The notes: generated from the letters alone by a model not told the origin. Shown: positions 21,834 through 30,043, counted from the stretch's first letter. The stretch: 40,034 bases of DNA from CAYGEY01 sp964349065 (GCA_964349065.1 CAYGEY010000008.1:1-40034); one strand, 5' to 3'. Made by a program: numbers and translations.

Positions 21834-24188
21834 TTAAATTAATTTTCCGACACGCATCACTTTTTCTATAAGTGTTCCATATTTTTGTTTATCCACAGTT
21901 GTTTTCATTTCATACGTTTCAAGCTCGGCTCCAAGCGAGAGCTGGTTATCCGACTTATATTTTCTGATTTCATCGATACTCGCAAGAGCAGTATCAAAAT
22001 CAGCAATATCTTTGAACCCATTTAAATCAAAAGCCACCGGCCACGATGAGAGATGGATACTCTCTTTTGCATACATGGACTGATACAATTCCTCTGTAAT
22101 AAATGGCATAAACGGAGCATAAAGTTTAAGTACAGTTTCAAAAACTTTGTACAATACTCCTAGAGCTTTGTGCTTCTCATCCTTATCATCATTCCACAAA
22201 CGATACTTCACAAACTCAATATATCGATCCGCTAAATCAGACCAGAAAAACTCTGCCAAACTATTTTTCGCATGCGCAAATTCATATTTTTCCAGTGACT
22301 TCGTCATCAAAGTTATAGTCTCATTGAGACGAGATAAGATCCAAATATCCGCATAATCCAAAGTTGCAACATCCAATGGACTAGTTTCAAACTCCTCTGC
22401 ATGCATGGCGATAAGCTTCGCCACATTCCATAGTTTATTCAGCGTCTTCTTCCCCACCTCAACTTCCTTGATTTGAAACCTCAAATTTTCTCCAAGATTC
22501 GCACCCGTCGCCCAATACCTGATCGCATCCGCACCATGATCACGAAGGAGATCATCGGAGCTGACAAAATTCCCGAGACGTTTACTGATCTTCCTCCCCT
22601 GTTCATCTAGCCCATGCCCGGAAATCATCACATCCCGAAAGGGGATCTCTCCAAAATTGAGATATGATTTCACCACAGAATAAAAATCCCACGTCCGAAT
22701 AATCTCATGTGCATTAGGGCGAAGCGTAGCAGGAAAAAGTGCTTTCTTTTGCGCAGGATCAGAAACTAATTCTCGAAGCAAGAATGGTGTACATGAAGAC
22801 GTCGCCCACGTATCTAACACATCTTTCTCAGGAATAAATTCCGTATGTCCACATTTTCCACACGCATTTATACTCGGCTTTGATTCACTCGGCTCCACAG
22901 GCAATTGAGATTCATCAGCAAACACTGGCTCTTCACATTTACCGCAGTACCAGACAGGTATCGGCACTCCAAAAAATCTTTGACGAGAAATACACCAGTC
23001 CCACTTCAAACCATTTACCCACATATCATATTCATTTTTATAATGGGCCGGATACCAATTGAGTTTTTTACCTTGTTCCAACCATGTTTCTTTTTTATCA
23101 GAAATCGCAATAAACCATTGTTTCGAAGATAAAAAATTTGCAGGAGTAGAGCACCGTTCATGCACATTTTTTGTATGCGTAATTGCATCTTTGCGAATCA
23201 AAAATCCCCCCGTTTCTAAATCATCAACAATCATTTTTCGGGCTTCTTCAATAGTCAAAGCCTCATATTTTCCAGCCAAACTATTCATTTTCCCATCTGC
23301 AGTAAATACCTGCCGAGACTCAAGTTTATCGGTTGTCCACTTATCTACATCCTCAGCATCCCCCCATGTAGATACCATCATCAGACCAGTTCCTTTATCC
23401 ATCAATACCTTTTCACTCGTCAAAAACGGCAACAACAAATCAAACATCGGCACCTTAATTTTCGTCCCTTTCAAATGCGAAAATCGTTCATCATCAGGAT
23501 GAGCATACACAGCCACACATCCTGGTAATAGTTCCGGCCGAGTCGTCGCAATCTCAAGACGCTTACCCGCTTCATCAAAAAAAGTAATCACATGCATAAA
23601 TGCCTCTTCCTCCATATCCTCCAAATCCGCCTGAGCTAGAGCCGTCTGGCAGAATGTACACCAGAGGATCGGCATTTCCTTGCGGTGCAAATGCCCTTTT
23701 TTATGAAGATCGATCAATGAAGATTGAGAAACTTTCGTAGCCAATGGGTTAATCGTGCTATACGTCTTGGACCAGTCGATGGAGAGTCCAATCGCATCCC
23801 ACAGCTCCCGATACGTTTTTGCACCTTTGGCTGTTTCTTCTAAACAAAGTTTCACAAATTCCCCTTTGGTTGTTTTCGCTTTATCAATATTATATTTTTT
23901 TTCAACAAACCTCTCGGTCGGGAGGCCGTTATCATCAAACCCCATGGGATAAAACACATTGTACCCCTGCATCCGTTTAAATCTAACGATGAACTCTGCT
24001 TGGGAAAATGACATGATGTGACCGGAATGGAGGTGATCAGCGGAGACATACGGAGGTGGAGTATCTACAGAATATGTCGGCCGTGTTGGGTCAAAGTGAA
24101 ACTCGTATGTGTTGTGTTCTTTCCAATATTCGCGCCATTTTTGCTCTATGAGGTCTTTGTTGTAGGATTTTCCGAGAGGGATTTGCAT
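21834..24188 (-). CDS. valS: Valyl-tRNA synthetase, archaeal-type
   Basis: A 784-residue class I synthetase that charges tRNA-Val. The first signature is H54-S-G-H57 after PPPYVSADHL. GFDDNGLPTER follows, the form seen in archaeal and some intracellular or reduced bacterial enzymes. The second signature is changed to K533-I-S-K536-R. A zinc-ribbon insert has CGKC and CGKCGH pairs before DTWATSSCTPF, a valine-enzyme hallmark. The editing domain (TTRPELLPGCVAV) is present. At 784 residues it is shorter than typical bacterial ValS (about 870-950) and ends soon after the anticodon-binding helices, so the C-terminal coiled-coil arm is missing or minimal. No Shine-Dalgarno is seen before the ATG. 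Confidence 0.93.
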   Translation of the reverse strand: MQIPLGKSYNKDLIEQKWREYWKEHNTYEFHFDPTRPTYSVDTPPPYVSADHLHSGHIMSFSQAEFIVRFKRMQGYNVFYPMGFDDNGLPTERFVEKKYNIDKAKTTKGEFVKLCLEETAKGAKTYRELWDAIGLSIDWSKTYSTINPLATKVSQSSLIDLHKKGHLHRKEMPILWCTFCQTALAQADLEDMEEEAFMHVITFFDEAGKRLEIATTRPELLPGCVAVYAHPDDERFSHLKGTKIKVPMFDLLLPFLTSEKVLMDKGTGLMMVSTWGDAEDVDKWTTDKLESRQVFTADGKMNSLAGKYEALTIEEARKMIVDDLETGGFLIRKDAITHTKNVHERCSTPANFLSSKQWFIAISDKKETWLEQGKKLNWYPAHYKNEYDMWVNGLKWDWCISRQRFFGVPIPVWYCGKCEEPVFADESQLPVEPSESKPSINACGKCGHTEFIPEKDVLDTWATSSCTPFLLRELVSDPAQKKALFPATLRPNAHEIIRTWDFYSVVKSYLNFGEIPFRDVMISGHGLDEQGRKISKRLGNFVSSDDLLRDHGADAIRYWATGANLGENLRFQIKEVEVGKKTLNKLWNVAKLIAMHAEEFETSPLDVATLDYADIWILSRLNETITLMTKSLEKYEFAHAKNSLAEFFWSDLADRYIEFVKYRLWNDDKDEKHKALGVLYKVFETVLKLYAPFMPFITEELYQSMYAKESIHLSSWPVAFDLNGFKDIADFDTALASIDEIRKYKSDNQLSLGAELETYEMKTTVDKQKYGTLIEKVMRVGKLI

Positions 24189-24248
24189 AAAATTGTTTAT
24201 CTTAATTGGTGGATATACATTAGCAAATTAGAAAAATATTGGAACATA

Positions 24249-24365
24249 TTATTCCAAAATATCAGAAATCAGCTCATCTACATTCTCATACCTTTTCCCA
24301 GTTTTTCTTGCTTCAGCAACTTCTCTAATCCATTTCTTTTCCTGCTCTGGAGAGACATCAACCAT
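24249..24365 (-). CDS. Possible small protein of 38 residues
   Basis: An unlisted short ORF from the ATG at 24365 to a TAA at 24249. The peptide begins MVDVSPEQEKKWIREVAEA and ends RYENVDELISDILE. The codon pattern looks coding, with charged helices and a C-terminal helix like those of small antitoxin-type or RHH-type proteins. A TTG start further upstream could add ten residues. It lies 60 bases upstream of valS on the same strand. No toxin partner is seen, so it may be a remnant. Confidence 0.4.
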   Translation of the reverse strand: MVDVSPEQEKKWIREVAEARKTGKRYENVDELISDILE

Positions 24366-24399
24366 AAACCATATTAAAAGAGTACTAAATATCAATCAA

Positions 24400-24426
24400 A
24401 TTATAATTCTGTACATACTTTTACAA
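24400..24426 (-). promoter_or_regulatory. Weak promoter candidate upstream of the small ORF and valS
   Basis: On the minus strand TTGTAA (24421-24426) and a perfect TATAAT (24400-24405) are separated by 15 bases, which is short. It would serve the 38-residue ORF and possibly valS, diverging from the rplJ promoter. Confidence 0.35.
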
Positions 24427-24454
24427 GTGTAAATCTAAATTAACAGCATTCCCA

Positions 24455-24483
24455 TTGACTCCCCCAACAACTTCCCCCATAAT
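24455..24483 (+). promoter_or_regulatory. rplJ-rplL promoter
   Basis: TTGACT (24455-24460) and CATAAT (24478-24483) are separated by 17 bases. The start would be near 24490, at the beginning of the L10 leader. Confidence 0.6.
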
Positions 24484-24490
24484 ACCTCCG

Positions 24491-24637
24491 TCAAAGACCT
24501 CAGGTAATAGCAAAAGCTATATAAACTCCTGACGAGACGCATTCACGATACATTCCAAAGTTCACTTTGCTATATATACGTTGCGCGTCTTACGAACAAG
24601 GGTCTCTCGACCTTTTATTTTTGTTTTATTTCACCCT
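24491..24637 (+). promoter_or_regulatory. L10 leader with attenuator, autoregulation of rplJL
   Basis: TCAGG (24500-24504) pairs with CCTGA (24528-24532) around a small stem, ATAGC (24507-24511) with GCTAT (24516-24520). The side loops AGAC and GACGAGAC match the L10-leader kink-turn pattern (AGAC...CAGG...CCTGxCGAG) to which the L10-L12 complex binds. A second stem pairs AGACGC (24535-24540) with GCGTCT (24585-24590) and encloses CAAAG/CTTTG (24556-24560, 24565-24569). A third hairpin, AAGGGTC (24598-24604) with GACCTTT (24609-24615), followed by a T-rich run, is a terminator placed just before rplJ. Excess L10-L12 could stop transcription there. Confidence 0.75.
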
Positions 24638-25171
24638 ATGGCACTTTCTCGTTCAAAGAAAACAGCCATCCTCGAAGAGGTTGAGAAATTACTCGATCAG
24701 AGTACCGCTCTCGTCTTCGTCAAAAACAACGGTCTGACCGTCGATGAAGTGAATGAACTCCGCGCAAATCTCCGAAAGGAAAATGCAAAGATGAAAATCA
24801 CTAAAAAGACGTTACTTAAGATCGCACTCAAAAATCAGAAATTTCCTGAAGCGAGTGACGATGTACTGGAAGGACCGATCGGAGTGACATTTTGTATGGG
24901 CGATCAAGTATCCCCTGTCAAAACACTTGCCGAGTTTGCGAAAAAGCATGAAAAACTTGAACTCATGGGCGCTATCCTCGACGGAAACGTTCTTGACCAA
25001 GTCAAAGTCATCGCGCTTTCCAAGCTTCCAAGCAGGTTGGAGCTCCTCGGAAAATTTGTTTATGTGGCAAAAAGCCCTATTTCAGGATTTCATGGAGTTC
25101 TCCATGGTACGCTCCGAGGTATGGTACAAGTGCTTGATCAAATCAAGCAACAAAAGGAAAAGGCTGCGTAA
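24638..25171 (+). CDS. rplJ: Ribosomal protein uL10
   Basis: A 177-residue protein from the ATG at 24638 (MALSRSKKTAILEEVE). An in-frame upstream start at 24581 lies inside the leader and is rejected. KNNGLTVDEVNELRANLRKE and KITKKTLLKIAL are typical of uL10, which anchors the L7/L12 stalk to the ribosome. The C-terminal part (VLHGTLRGMVQVLDQIKQQK) is the L12-binding helix. It precedes rplL, 38 bases away. The usual nusG-rplK-rplA genes are not upstream here; they lie on the other strand at 28.8-32.1 kb. Confidence 0.95.
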   Translation: MALSRSKKTAILEEVEKLLDQSTALVFVKNNGLTVDEVNELRANLRKENAKMKITKKTLLKIALKNQKFPEASDDVLEGPIGVTFCMGDQVSPVKTLAEFAKKHEKLELMGAILDGNVLDQVKVIALSKLPSRLELLGKFVYVAKSPISGFHGVLHGTLRGMVQVLDQIKQQKEKAA

Positions 25172-25209
25172 TCGCGCCAAACAATTTTATATTATCATTT
25201 TAAGACACT

Positions 25210-25617
25210 ATGTCAGACGAAATCAAGTTATCTAAAAAGGCCCAGGAAATTTTGGACAGCGTAAAAGAGCTTTCAGTTCTTGAACTAGCTGACCTTGTTA
25301 AAGCTATGGAAGAGGCATTCGGAGTATCTGCTGCTGCACCTATGATGATGGGAGGCCAGATGCCTATGGGAGGCGGAGCCGCTGGTGGTGAAGCTGCTGA
25401 GGAGAAAGACAGCTTTGATGTTGAAATCACATCTGCTGGAGCTCAAAAAATCGGAGTGATTAAAGTAGTTCGAGAGTTAACTTCTCTTGGATTAAAAGAG
25501 GCTAAAGATCTAGTTGATGCGGCACCAAAGGTTATGAAAGAAGGTGCAAAGAAAGCTGAGGCTGAAGAGATGAAAGCGAAGTTAGAAGCTGCAGGAGCGA
25601 CTGTTACGTTGAAGTAA
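25210..25617 (+). CDS. rplL: Ribosomal protein bL12 (L7/L12)
   Basis: A 135-residue stalk protein. The N-terminal dimerisation helices (SVKELSVLELADLVKAMEEA) are followed by an Ala/Gly/Met-rich hinge (about residues 37-62) and the C-terminal domain, with IGVIKVVRELTSLGLKEAKD, which recruits translation factors. Length and order are normal. A strong terminator follows. Confidence 0.97.
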   Translation: MSDEIKLSKKAQEILDSVKELSVLELADLVKAMEEAFGVSAAAPMMMGGQMPMGGGAAGGEAAEEKDSFDVEITSAGAQKIGVIKVVRELTSLGLKEAKDLVDAAPKVMKEGAKKAEAEEMKAKLEAAGATVTLK

Positions 25618-25643
25618 TTAGTTCAATCATAATGTTGAATTAC

Positions 25644-25672
25644 AAAAAACTGTCCTACGGGGCAGTTTTTTA
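25644..25672. terminator. Terminator of rplJL, usable in both directions
   Basis: AAAAAACTGTCC (25644-25655) pairs with GGGGCAGTTTTTT (25659-25671) through one G-U pair, with a TACG loop. It has T-runs on both sides, so it could also end the convergent protease gene, whose stop overlaps it. Confidence 0.85.
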
Positions 25673-26857
25673 ATATAACAATTTTTTTGTAACATCATAA
25701 ACCGGATCCCTACCAAACCATGGAGCCTTAATTACTTCAATATAATCATACTTATCTTTCTTTTCTGCACGTTCTAATACTGTTCTAACAGCATCAACAC
25801 CCGTAAAGTAAAATCTTGGATTTTTAGGATCTTTTATATGACCATTATAAGTACCTACATATTCTCCATTTAAAAATATGCCGGCACCTGAAACACCTTT
25901 CATATAATATCTTACATCTTGTGGTGCAGGAGCAGTTAAAAATTGGCCTTCAATTCGATTCGGAACTATATCATACACAAAATACTGCTTTTCAGGGTAT
26001 CTATCCCGGCACGTATTTCTTGAAAAAAACATTTGTAGTTTTTGCCCCATCAAATCGTTATTTGTTAATGAGGATAAACGAAAAGCTGGGGATGTCTTTT
26101 TCTTATAAATTTTTTGAAAATGGAATAAATTAGTAGCTACTACATCATTTAAATAATAATCATTAGGTAAGTTTGGAATAACATGAGCGGCAGTAACAAA
26201 ATGATGTTTCTCCTTATAATGTACAAACGTACCTGTTCCGCCAAACATCTCTATATTTATTTTTGTATTAAAAAAATATTTTTGCATGGTGACTTCCTCT
26301 TCAAAAGGAGCTAATTCAAATCTAATTGCATCTACATCCTTAACCCCAGATTGAATTTGTTCATTTTCAATTTTGACTATTTTATTTAGATTTTCTATAT
26401 TTTCAAATGCTTCGCATCTACTATCAATATTCCAACATCGTGCAAATAACTCCATTGAGTGAAAATTATTTCTTTTTAAGGAATTATCCACAAAACTACT
26501 CAGCCCCTTTATCCGAACTACCGGAAACTCACCACCAAATTGGTCTAAATCATCCTCATTCATATACCTTAGATAGCTAACCTTTTGCGAATAAGAATTT
26601 GGCAAAATATTCAATGAACAATTATCTGGTTGTACAGAATATTTAATATCAGGATTATGCCACATACTATCTTCATATAATTTATTTTTTTCAAGAAGAG
26701 ATAACCCTTTTACTGGCAATTCGGTAGATGTATATAGTAGAATCAGCGAAGAATAGAACAATAAAAGTTGCTTTAAATTATTGATTGCATTCTTTTTATT
26801 TAACTTCCTCTCCCTCAGCTCCTCCAGATTTGATTTTACCCGTCCTTCTTTTTCCAT
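25670..26857 (-). CDS. Trypsin-like serine protease, membrane-anchored
   Basis: A 395-residue protein with a basic N-terminus and one hydrophobic segment at about residues 29-45 (LLLFYSSLILLY), suggesting a type II membrane anchor with the rest outside. The last 190 residues have the trypsin fold motifs: FVTAAHV with His225, NNDL with candidate Asp268, and KGVSGAG with Ser323, close to the classic GxSGGP. GIFLNGEYVGTYNG follows, as in this fold. The 180 residues before it are of unknown fold. Cys residues occur singly. The gene is more AT-rich than its ribosomal neighbours and sits alone between rplL (convergent) and rplU (upstream, same strand). Confidence 0.82.
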   Translation of the reverse strand: MEKEGRVKSNLEELRERKLNKKNAINNLKQLLLFYSSLILLYTSTELPVKGLSLLEKNKLYEDSMWHNPDIKYSVQPDNCSLNILPNSYSQKVSYLRYMNEDDLDQFGGEFPVVRIKGLSSFVDNSLKRNNFHSMELFARCWNIDSRCEAFENIENLNKIVKIENEQIQSGVKDVDAIRFELAPFEEEVTMQKYFFNTKINIEMFGGTGTFVHYKEKHHFVTAAHVIPNLPNDYYLNDVVATNLFHFQKIYKKKTSPAFRLSSLTNNDLMGQKLQMFFSRNTCRDRYPEKQYFVYDIVPNRIEGQFLTAPAPQDVRYYMKGVSGAGIFLNGEYVGTYNGHIKDPKNPRFYFTGVDAVRTVLERAEKKDKYDYIEVIKAPWFGRDPVYDVTKKLLY

Positions 26858-26862
26858 ACAAC

Positions 26863-26895
26863 AAAAAAATATAGTATATTAATATACTATATTTT
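26863..26895 (-). terminator. AT-rich perfect palindrome, terminator or operator
   Basis: A 30-base perfect palindrome (26866-26895), made of AAAATATAGTATATT and its complement, with TTAA in the centre. On the minus strand it is followed by a run of T, so it can end rplU transcription. It also lies directly before the protease ATG and contains a TATACT-like -10, so an operator role is possible. Confidence 0.6.
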
Positions 26896-26923
26896 ATATA
26901 ATGCAAGTTTTTGTAACTCAGCT

Positions 26924-27235
26924 CTACGCCTTAATCCCCTCCACCATAAACTCAGTCATATACGTCCTATGTCCAAAAGTTTTTCGACTTCTCTTTTTCG
27001 GTTTCATTTTGAATACTCGTATCTTCTCATCCCGGAATTGTTTTACAACTTTTAGCTCTACAGAAGCTCCAGCCACATACGGACCACCGACTTTGATATC
27101 ATCATCTTTATTCAAAAGTAACACCTCAGAAATCATAACTTTCTCCCCTTCTTCAGCCTCAACTCTTTGAGACGAAATCTTCTGACCTTTCTCAACTTTA
27201 TACTGGTGCCCCGCAAGTTCTATAATCGCAAACAT
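26924..27235 (-). CDS. rplU: Ribosomal protein bL21
   Basis: A 103-residue large-subunit protein from the ATG at 27235 (MFAIIELAGHQYKVEKGQ). An in-frame ATG 60 bases upstream would add a spurious hydrophobic leader. KVMISEVLLL, GGPYVAGASVELKVVKQFRD and the C-terminal KRSRKTFGHR (the usual RRKxxGHRQ signature) fit bL21. The usual partner rpmA (L27) is not next to it. Confidence 0.95.
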   Translation of the reverse strand: MFAIIELAGHQYKVEKGQKISSQRVEAEEGEKVMISEVLLLNKDDDIKVGGPYVAGASVELKVVKQFRDEKIRVFKMKPKKRSRKTFGHRTYMTEFMVEGIKA

Positions 27236-27260
27236 AATGTATTTAAAAAATAACAGAACA

Positions 27261-27289
27261 AATCTACTAATGACTGCCCCTGCTGTCAA
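27261..27289 (-). promoter_or_regulatory. Promoter of rplU
   Basis: On the minus strand TTGACA (27284-27289) and TAGATT (27261-27266) are separated by 17 bases. The start near 27254 leaves a leader of about 20 bases. Confidence 0.65.
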
Positions 27290-27368
27290 GAACAATGTGG
27301 CTGTAAAGCTTAAAAAACCACCATTCTATCACCACATCACAATTTCCCATTCACAAAACAGGCTAATT

Positions 27369-27398
27369 TTGCTGAATAAAAGCCTTTCATGCTATACT
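27369..27398 (+). promoter_or_regulatory. Promoter of the PrgI gene
   Basis: TTGCTG (27369-27374) and TATACT (27393-27398) are separated by 18 bases, with a TGC extension just before the -10. The start near 27405 leaves a short leader. Confidence 0.6.
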
Positions 27399-27421
27399 AA
27401 ACTCAAGTAAACAATGTACAC

Positions 27422-27883
27422 ATGCAATTCAAAATCCCTCAAGACATGCACATCGAGGACAAGCTCTTCGCTTTTATCTCCTTCAAACAATTTTTCATTA
27501 TTCTTGGAGGTGGAGGTATTTCGTATGTGCTCTACATTATAATGTCCCCAATCCTCCCACCACTCGCATACGCAGTACCTATCGGAGCTCTACTCTTACT
27601 CACGGCTGCAGTTGCATTTTTCAAATTAGACAATCTCACATTTCAAAAAGTAGTGCTCCTTTTACTTGAAACCATTCTCATCCCAAAAAAACGAGTCTGG
27701 AAGCACCTCCCAGAAATCCCTACCAATCTTGATCTTCTTGAAGCCCAGCTAGATGTATTTGGGTACAAGAAATCAGATGCTCCAAAAGAACGCATCCTGG
27801 AAGAAAAAAGTTTGGAAGAACTGACTAAGCTCGTAACGACAGAGGAATTCGTCAAAGATACAACTAAACCCCCTTCATTTTAA
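27422..27883 (+). CDS. PrgI-family membrane protein
   Basis: A 153-residue protein beginning QFKIPQDMHIEDKLFAFISF, with two hydrophobic helices (about residues 25-42 and 48-66), then a conserved-looking LDNLTFQKVVLLLLETILIPKKRVW and a charged tail. This matches the PrgI family, small VirB3-like membrane proteins of type IV secretion or conjugation systems, often found next to a VirB4-type ATPase. It is nine bases before the TraC-like gene and shares its promoter. Confidence 0.8.
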   Translation: MQFKIPQDMHIEDKLFAFISFKQFFIILGGGGISYVLYIIMSPILPPLAYAVPIGALLLLTAAVAFFKLDNLTFQKVVLLLLETILIPKKRVWKHLPEIPTNLDLLEAQLDVFGYKKSDAPKERILEEKSLEELTKLVTTEEFVKDTTKPPSF

Positions 27884-27892
27884 ATACCAATT

Positions 27893-28642
27893 ATGGCAGA
27901 ACCAACTCCAGCACAAACAGCACCAAAAGATGCAAATAAAGAAATGAATAAATCCGCAAAAGCAATTGGAACAAGTGATTCCACTTTGCGATTTCTTCCG
28001 ATAGGGGAAATCCATGATGATACGGTAATCATGAAAGACGGCTCCTTGAGAGTAATTATCGATGTCACATCGATTAACTTCAGTTTAAAGTCTGAACAAG
28101 AACAAGATGCGATGATCATGTCTTATCAGAACTTCCTCAACTCACTTGAGTTCCCTATTCAGATTTATATCCGGTCTAAAAAACTGGAACTTGATGATTA
28201 TATAGCAGAACTCAAAGTGATTTCCATGAATCAACAAAATCAATTACTCAAAAATCAGACACAGGAATATATTACCTTCATCTCCAAATTAGTTGAATTC
28301 GCAGACATTATGGAAAAGAAATTTTACGTTATAGTTCCATACGATCCAGGAAAACCTACCATCGCCAAAGGAATGTGGCAGATTTTTATGGATTCGATTA
28401 ATCCGGATGATTCACTACTGAAATATAAATCTCGCCTCCGATATTTCGCGGATAACAAAAAGAAACTGGTACAGAGAACCAGTGTGATACAATCAGGTCT
28501 AGAAAACTGCGGTCTTGCAACGAAGGTCCTTGATACCAAGGAGTTAATCCAGTTGTACTATTCTATCTACAATCCGATCACAGCACTTTCGCAGAAACTC
28601 CGGGATCCAAATACGAATATTACAAAGATGAAGCCGTTGTAA
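27893..28642 (+). CDS. TraC-like protein (VirB4 N-terminal domain type)
   Basis: A 249-residue protein. After a disordered Ala/Pro/Lys-rich start, FLPIGEIHDDTVIMKDGSLR then VIIDVTSINFSLKSEQEQD and LEFPIQIYIRSKKLELDDYI correspond to the N-terminal domain of VirB4/TraC ATPases. The ATPase part (Walker A) is absent, so it is a stand-alone version. In related genomes this pair is usually followed by a separate VirB4 ATPase gene; here the next gene is rplA on the opposite strand. Role, by family: part of a type IV secretion-like or DNA transfer complex at the membrane. Confidence 0.78.
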   Translation: MAEPTPAQTAPKDANKEMNKSAKAIGTSDSTLRFLPIGEIHDDTVIMKDGSLRVIIDVTSINFSLKSEQEQDAMIMSYQNFLNSLEFPIQIYIRSKKLELDDYIAELKVISMNQQNQLLKNQTQEYITFISKLVEFADIMEKKFYVIVPYDPGKPTIAKGMWQIFMDSINPDDSLLKYKSRLRYFADNKKKLVQRTSVIQSGLENCGLATKVLDTKELIQLYYSIYNPITALSQKLRDPNTNITKMKPL

Positions 28643-28678
28643 TAGTAGATACTATTCATGATTTCTTTGAAAAATAAA

Positions 28679-28735
28679 ACTTTATAAAAAATTGTCACTC
28701 ACTTTTCACATAAAGTAAACAATTTTTTATAAAGT
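28679..28735. repeat. 17-bp perfect inverted repeat between convergent genes
   Basis: ACTTTATAAAAAATTGT (28679-28695) and its exact complement (28719-28735) are separated by 23 bases. It lies in the 150-base gap between the TraC-like gene and the rplA 3' end. As RNA it folds into one long hairpin and probably terminates transcripts from both sides, although no long T-run follows it. Confidence 0.75.
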
Positions 28736-28791
28736 CAAATTCTGGGTTTCCATATTACTATCAATAGCAATATGCAATTCTTAGAGTTCTA

Positions 28792-29490
28792 TTACCTACT
28801 CATTGCATCAGCAATATTGACTTTAATCCCAGGCCCCATCGTCGTACTAAGTGAAATAGATTTCACATACACTCCTTTGATACCTGTTGGTTTCGCACTA
28901 TTTACAGCCTTCATAAATGTCTTCGCATTCTCCAATAATTTCTCTTTCCCAAAAGAAACCTTCCCTATAATCGAATGAACAATTCCAAACTTATCTGTCT
29001 TAAACTCAAGTTTTCCTGCAACTAATTCAGCAACAACTTTCTCAATATCTGTCGTCACCGTTCCAGACTTCGGATTTGGCATCAATCCCTTCGGACCCAA
29101 GACCTTCGCAGCTTTCGCTAACTCTCGCATCATATCAGGACTCGCAACTGCAACGTCGAAATCTACTTTTCCTTTCGCAACCTCTGCAATAAAATCATTT
29201 CCTCCGGCAAGCACTGCTCCGGCTTTCTTTGCTTTCTCAATCAAATCATCAGAAACGAACGCAGCAACTCGCACTGTTTTACCCGTCCCATGAGGGAGAG
29301 TCACCGTACTTCGAACGATCTGATCCGCATATTTCGGGTCAGAATTGAGATTAAAATGCACCTCAACTGTTCCATCAAATTTTGTTGTTGAAGTCTCAGC
29401 CGCCAAAGCAACTGCCTCTTCTAACAAATATAACGTCGCACTGTTTACTTTCAGCGCAGCCTCTTTAAACTTTTTTCCTTTCGTAGCCAT
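28792..29490 (-). CDS. rplA: Ribosomal protein uL1
   Basis: A 232-residue protein from the ATG at 29490 (MATKGKKFKEAALKV). An in-frame start at 29538 is rejected because it would add a non-homologous leader. Motifs in order: TVEVHFNLNSDPKYADQIVR, TLPHGTGKTVRV, the central domain with VLGPKGLMPNPKSGTVT (the family signature), and the closing VKSISLSTTMGPGIKVN. It forms the L1 stalk. Presence of uL1 is informative, because some phyla of this radiation lack it. Confidence 0.97.
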   Translation of the reverse strand: MATKGKKFKEAALKVNSATLYLLEEAVALAAETSTTKFDGTVEVHFNLNSDPKYADQIVRSTVTLPHGTGKTVRVAAFVSDDLIEKAKKAGAVLAGGNDFIAEVAKGKVDFDVAVASPDMMRELAKAAKVLGPKGLMPNPKSGTVTTDIEKVVAELVAGKLEFKTDKFGIVHSIIGKVSFGKEKLLENAKTFMKAVNSAKPTGIKGVYVKSISLSTTMGPGIKVNIADAMSR

Positions 29491-29550
29491 GGTAATAAAT
29501 ATTAGTGGTAAAAGCGTCTTATTCAGACTCCCACACAAATTGTGGTGATA

Positions 29551-30042
29551 TTATTTTTTATTTCGTAAGACAAAGTAATGAACTGCGTACACTGGCAGAG
29601 ACACAAGTAGCAAAACAAGTGATGCCAACATGCTTTCCTGATATGCTAAAGCAATTTTCTCTTCCCGACATTTCTTCTTATCTTCTGGAGTAGCCAAATT
29701 GGCTGAATTATCTAAAATTTTACCTTTCTCATCATATGCAGGATAGATATTCATGCCATTCTTATATTGACAATTTTCCAACTCATATTTCATTCTCTCC
29801 TCAGCTATTCTCGGAAACGAATTGAAAAGTAACACATTATATAAAAACATTCCAAGTCCAATCACAGTTGATATAAGTGTAAGAAACGAAACTGTATAAA
29901 TATACACAGACTTCAAAACATGTACTTTTTCAATTGGTTCTTTTGTACCCATAGTTGCTATAAGTGAAACAATTACAAACAAAAATCCTGAAAACGCAAG
30001 TATCATAAGAAACGGCAAAGTAAAATCAAATCCACTCATCAT
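29551..30042 (-). CDS. Four-helix membrane protein inside the ribosomal operon
   Basis: A 163-residue protein with hydrophobic helices at about residues 8-28, 47-68 and 137-155, perhaps with one more, and a central hydrophilic loop containing two Cys (ELENCQYKNG, DKKKCREEK). The loop Cys pair could form a disulfide if it is outside. This fits a DUF5671-type small membrane protein, but I cannot confirm it. It lies between rplK (its ATG is one base after the rplK TAA) and rplA (60 bases). Insertion of a membrane gene between these two is unusual. Confidence 0.75.
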   Translation of the reverse strand: MMSGFDFTLPFLMILAFSGFLFVIVSLIATMGTKEPIEKVHVLKSVYIYTVSFLTLISTVIGLGMFLYNVLLFNSFPRIAEERMKYELENCQYKNGMNIYPAYDEKGKILDNSANLATPEDKKKCREEKIALAYQESMLASLVLLLVSLPVYAVHYFVLRNKK

Positions 30043-30043
30043 A

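Noticed and set aside
28772..28978. A 68-residue plus-strand ORF
   Set aside because: It is antisense to the end of rplA and has no supporting signal.
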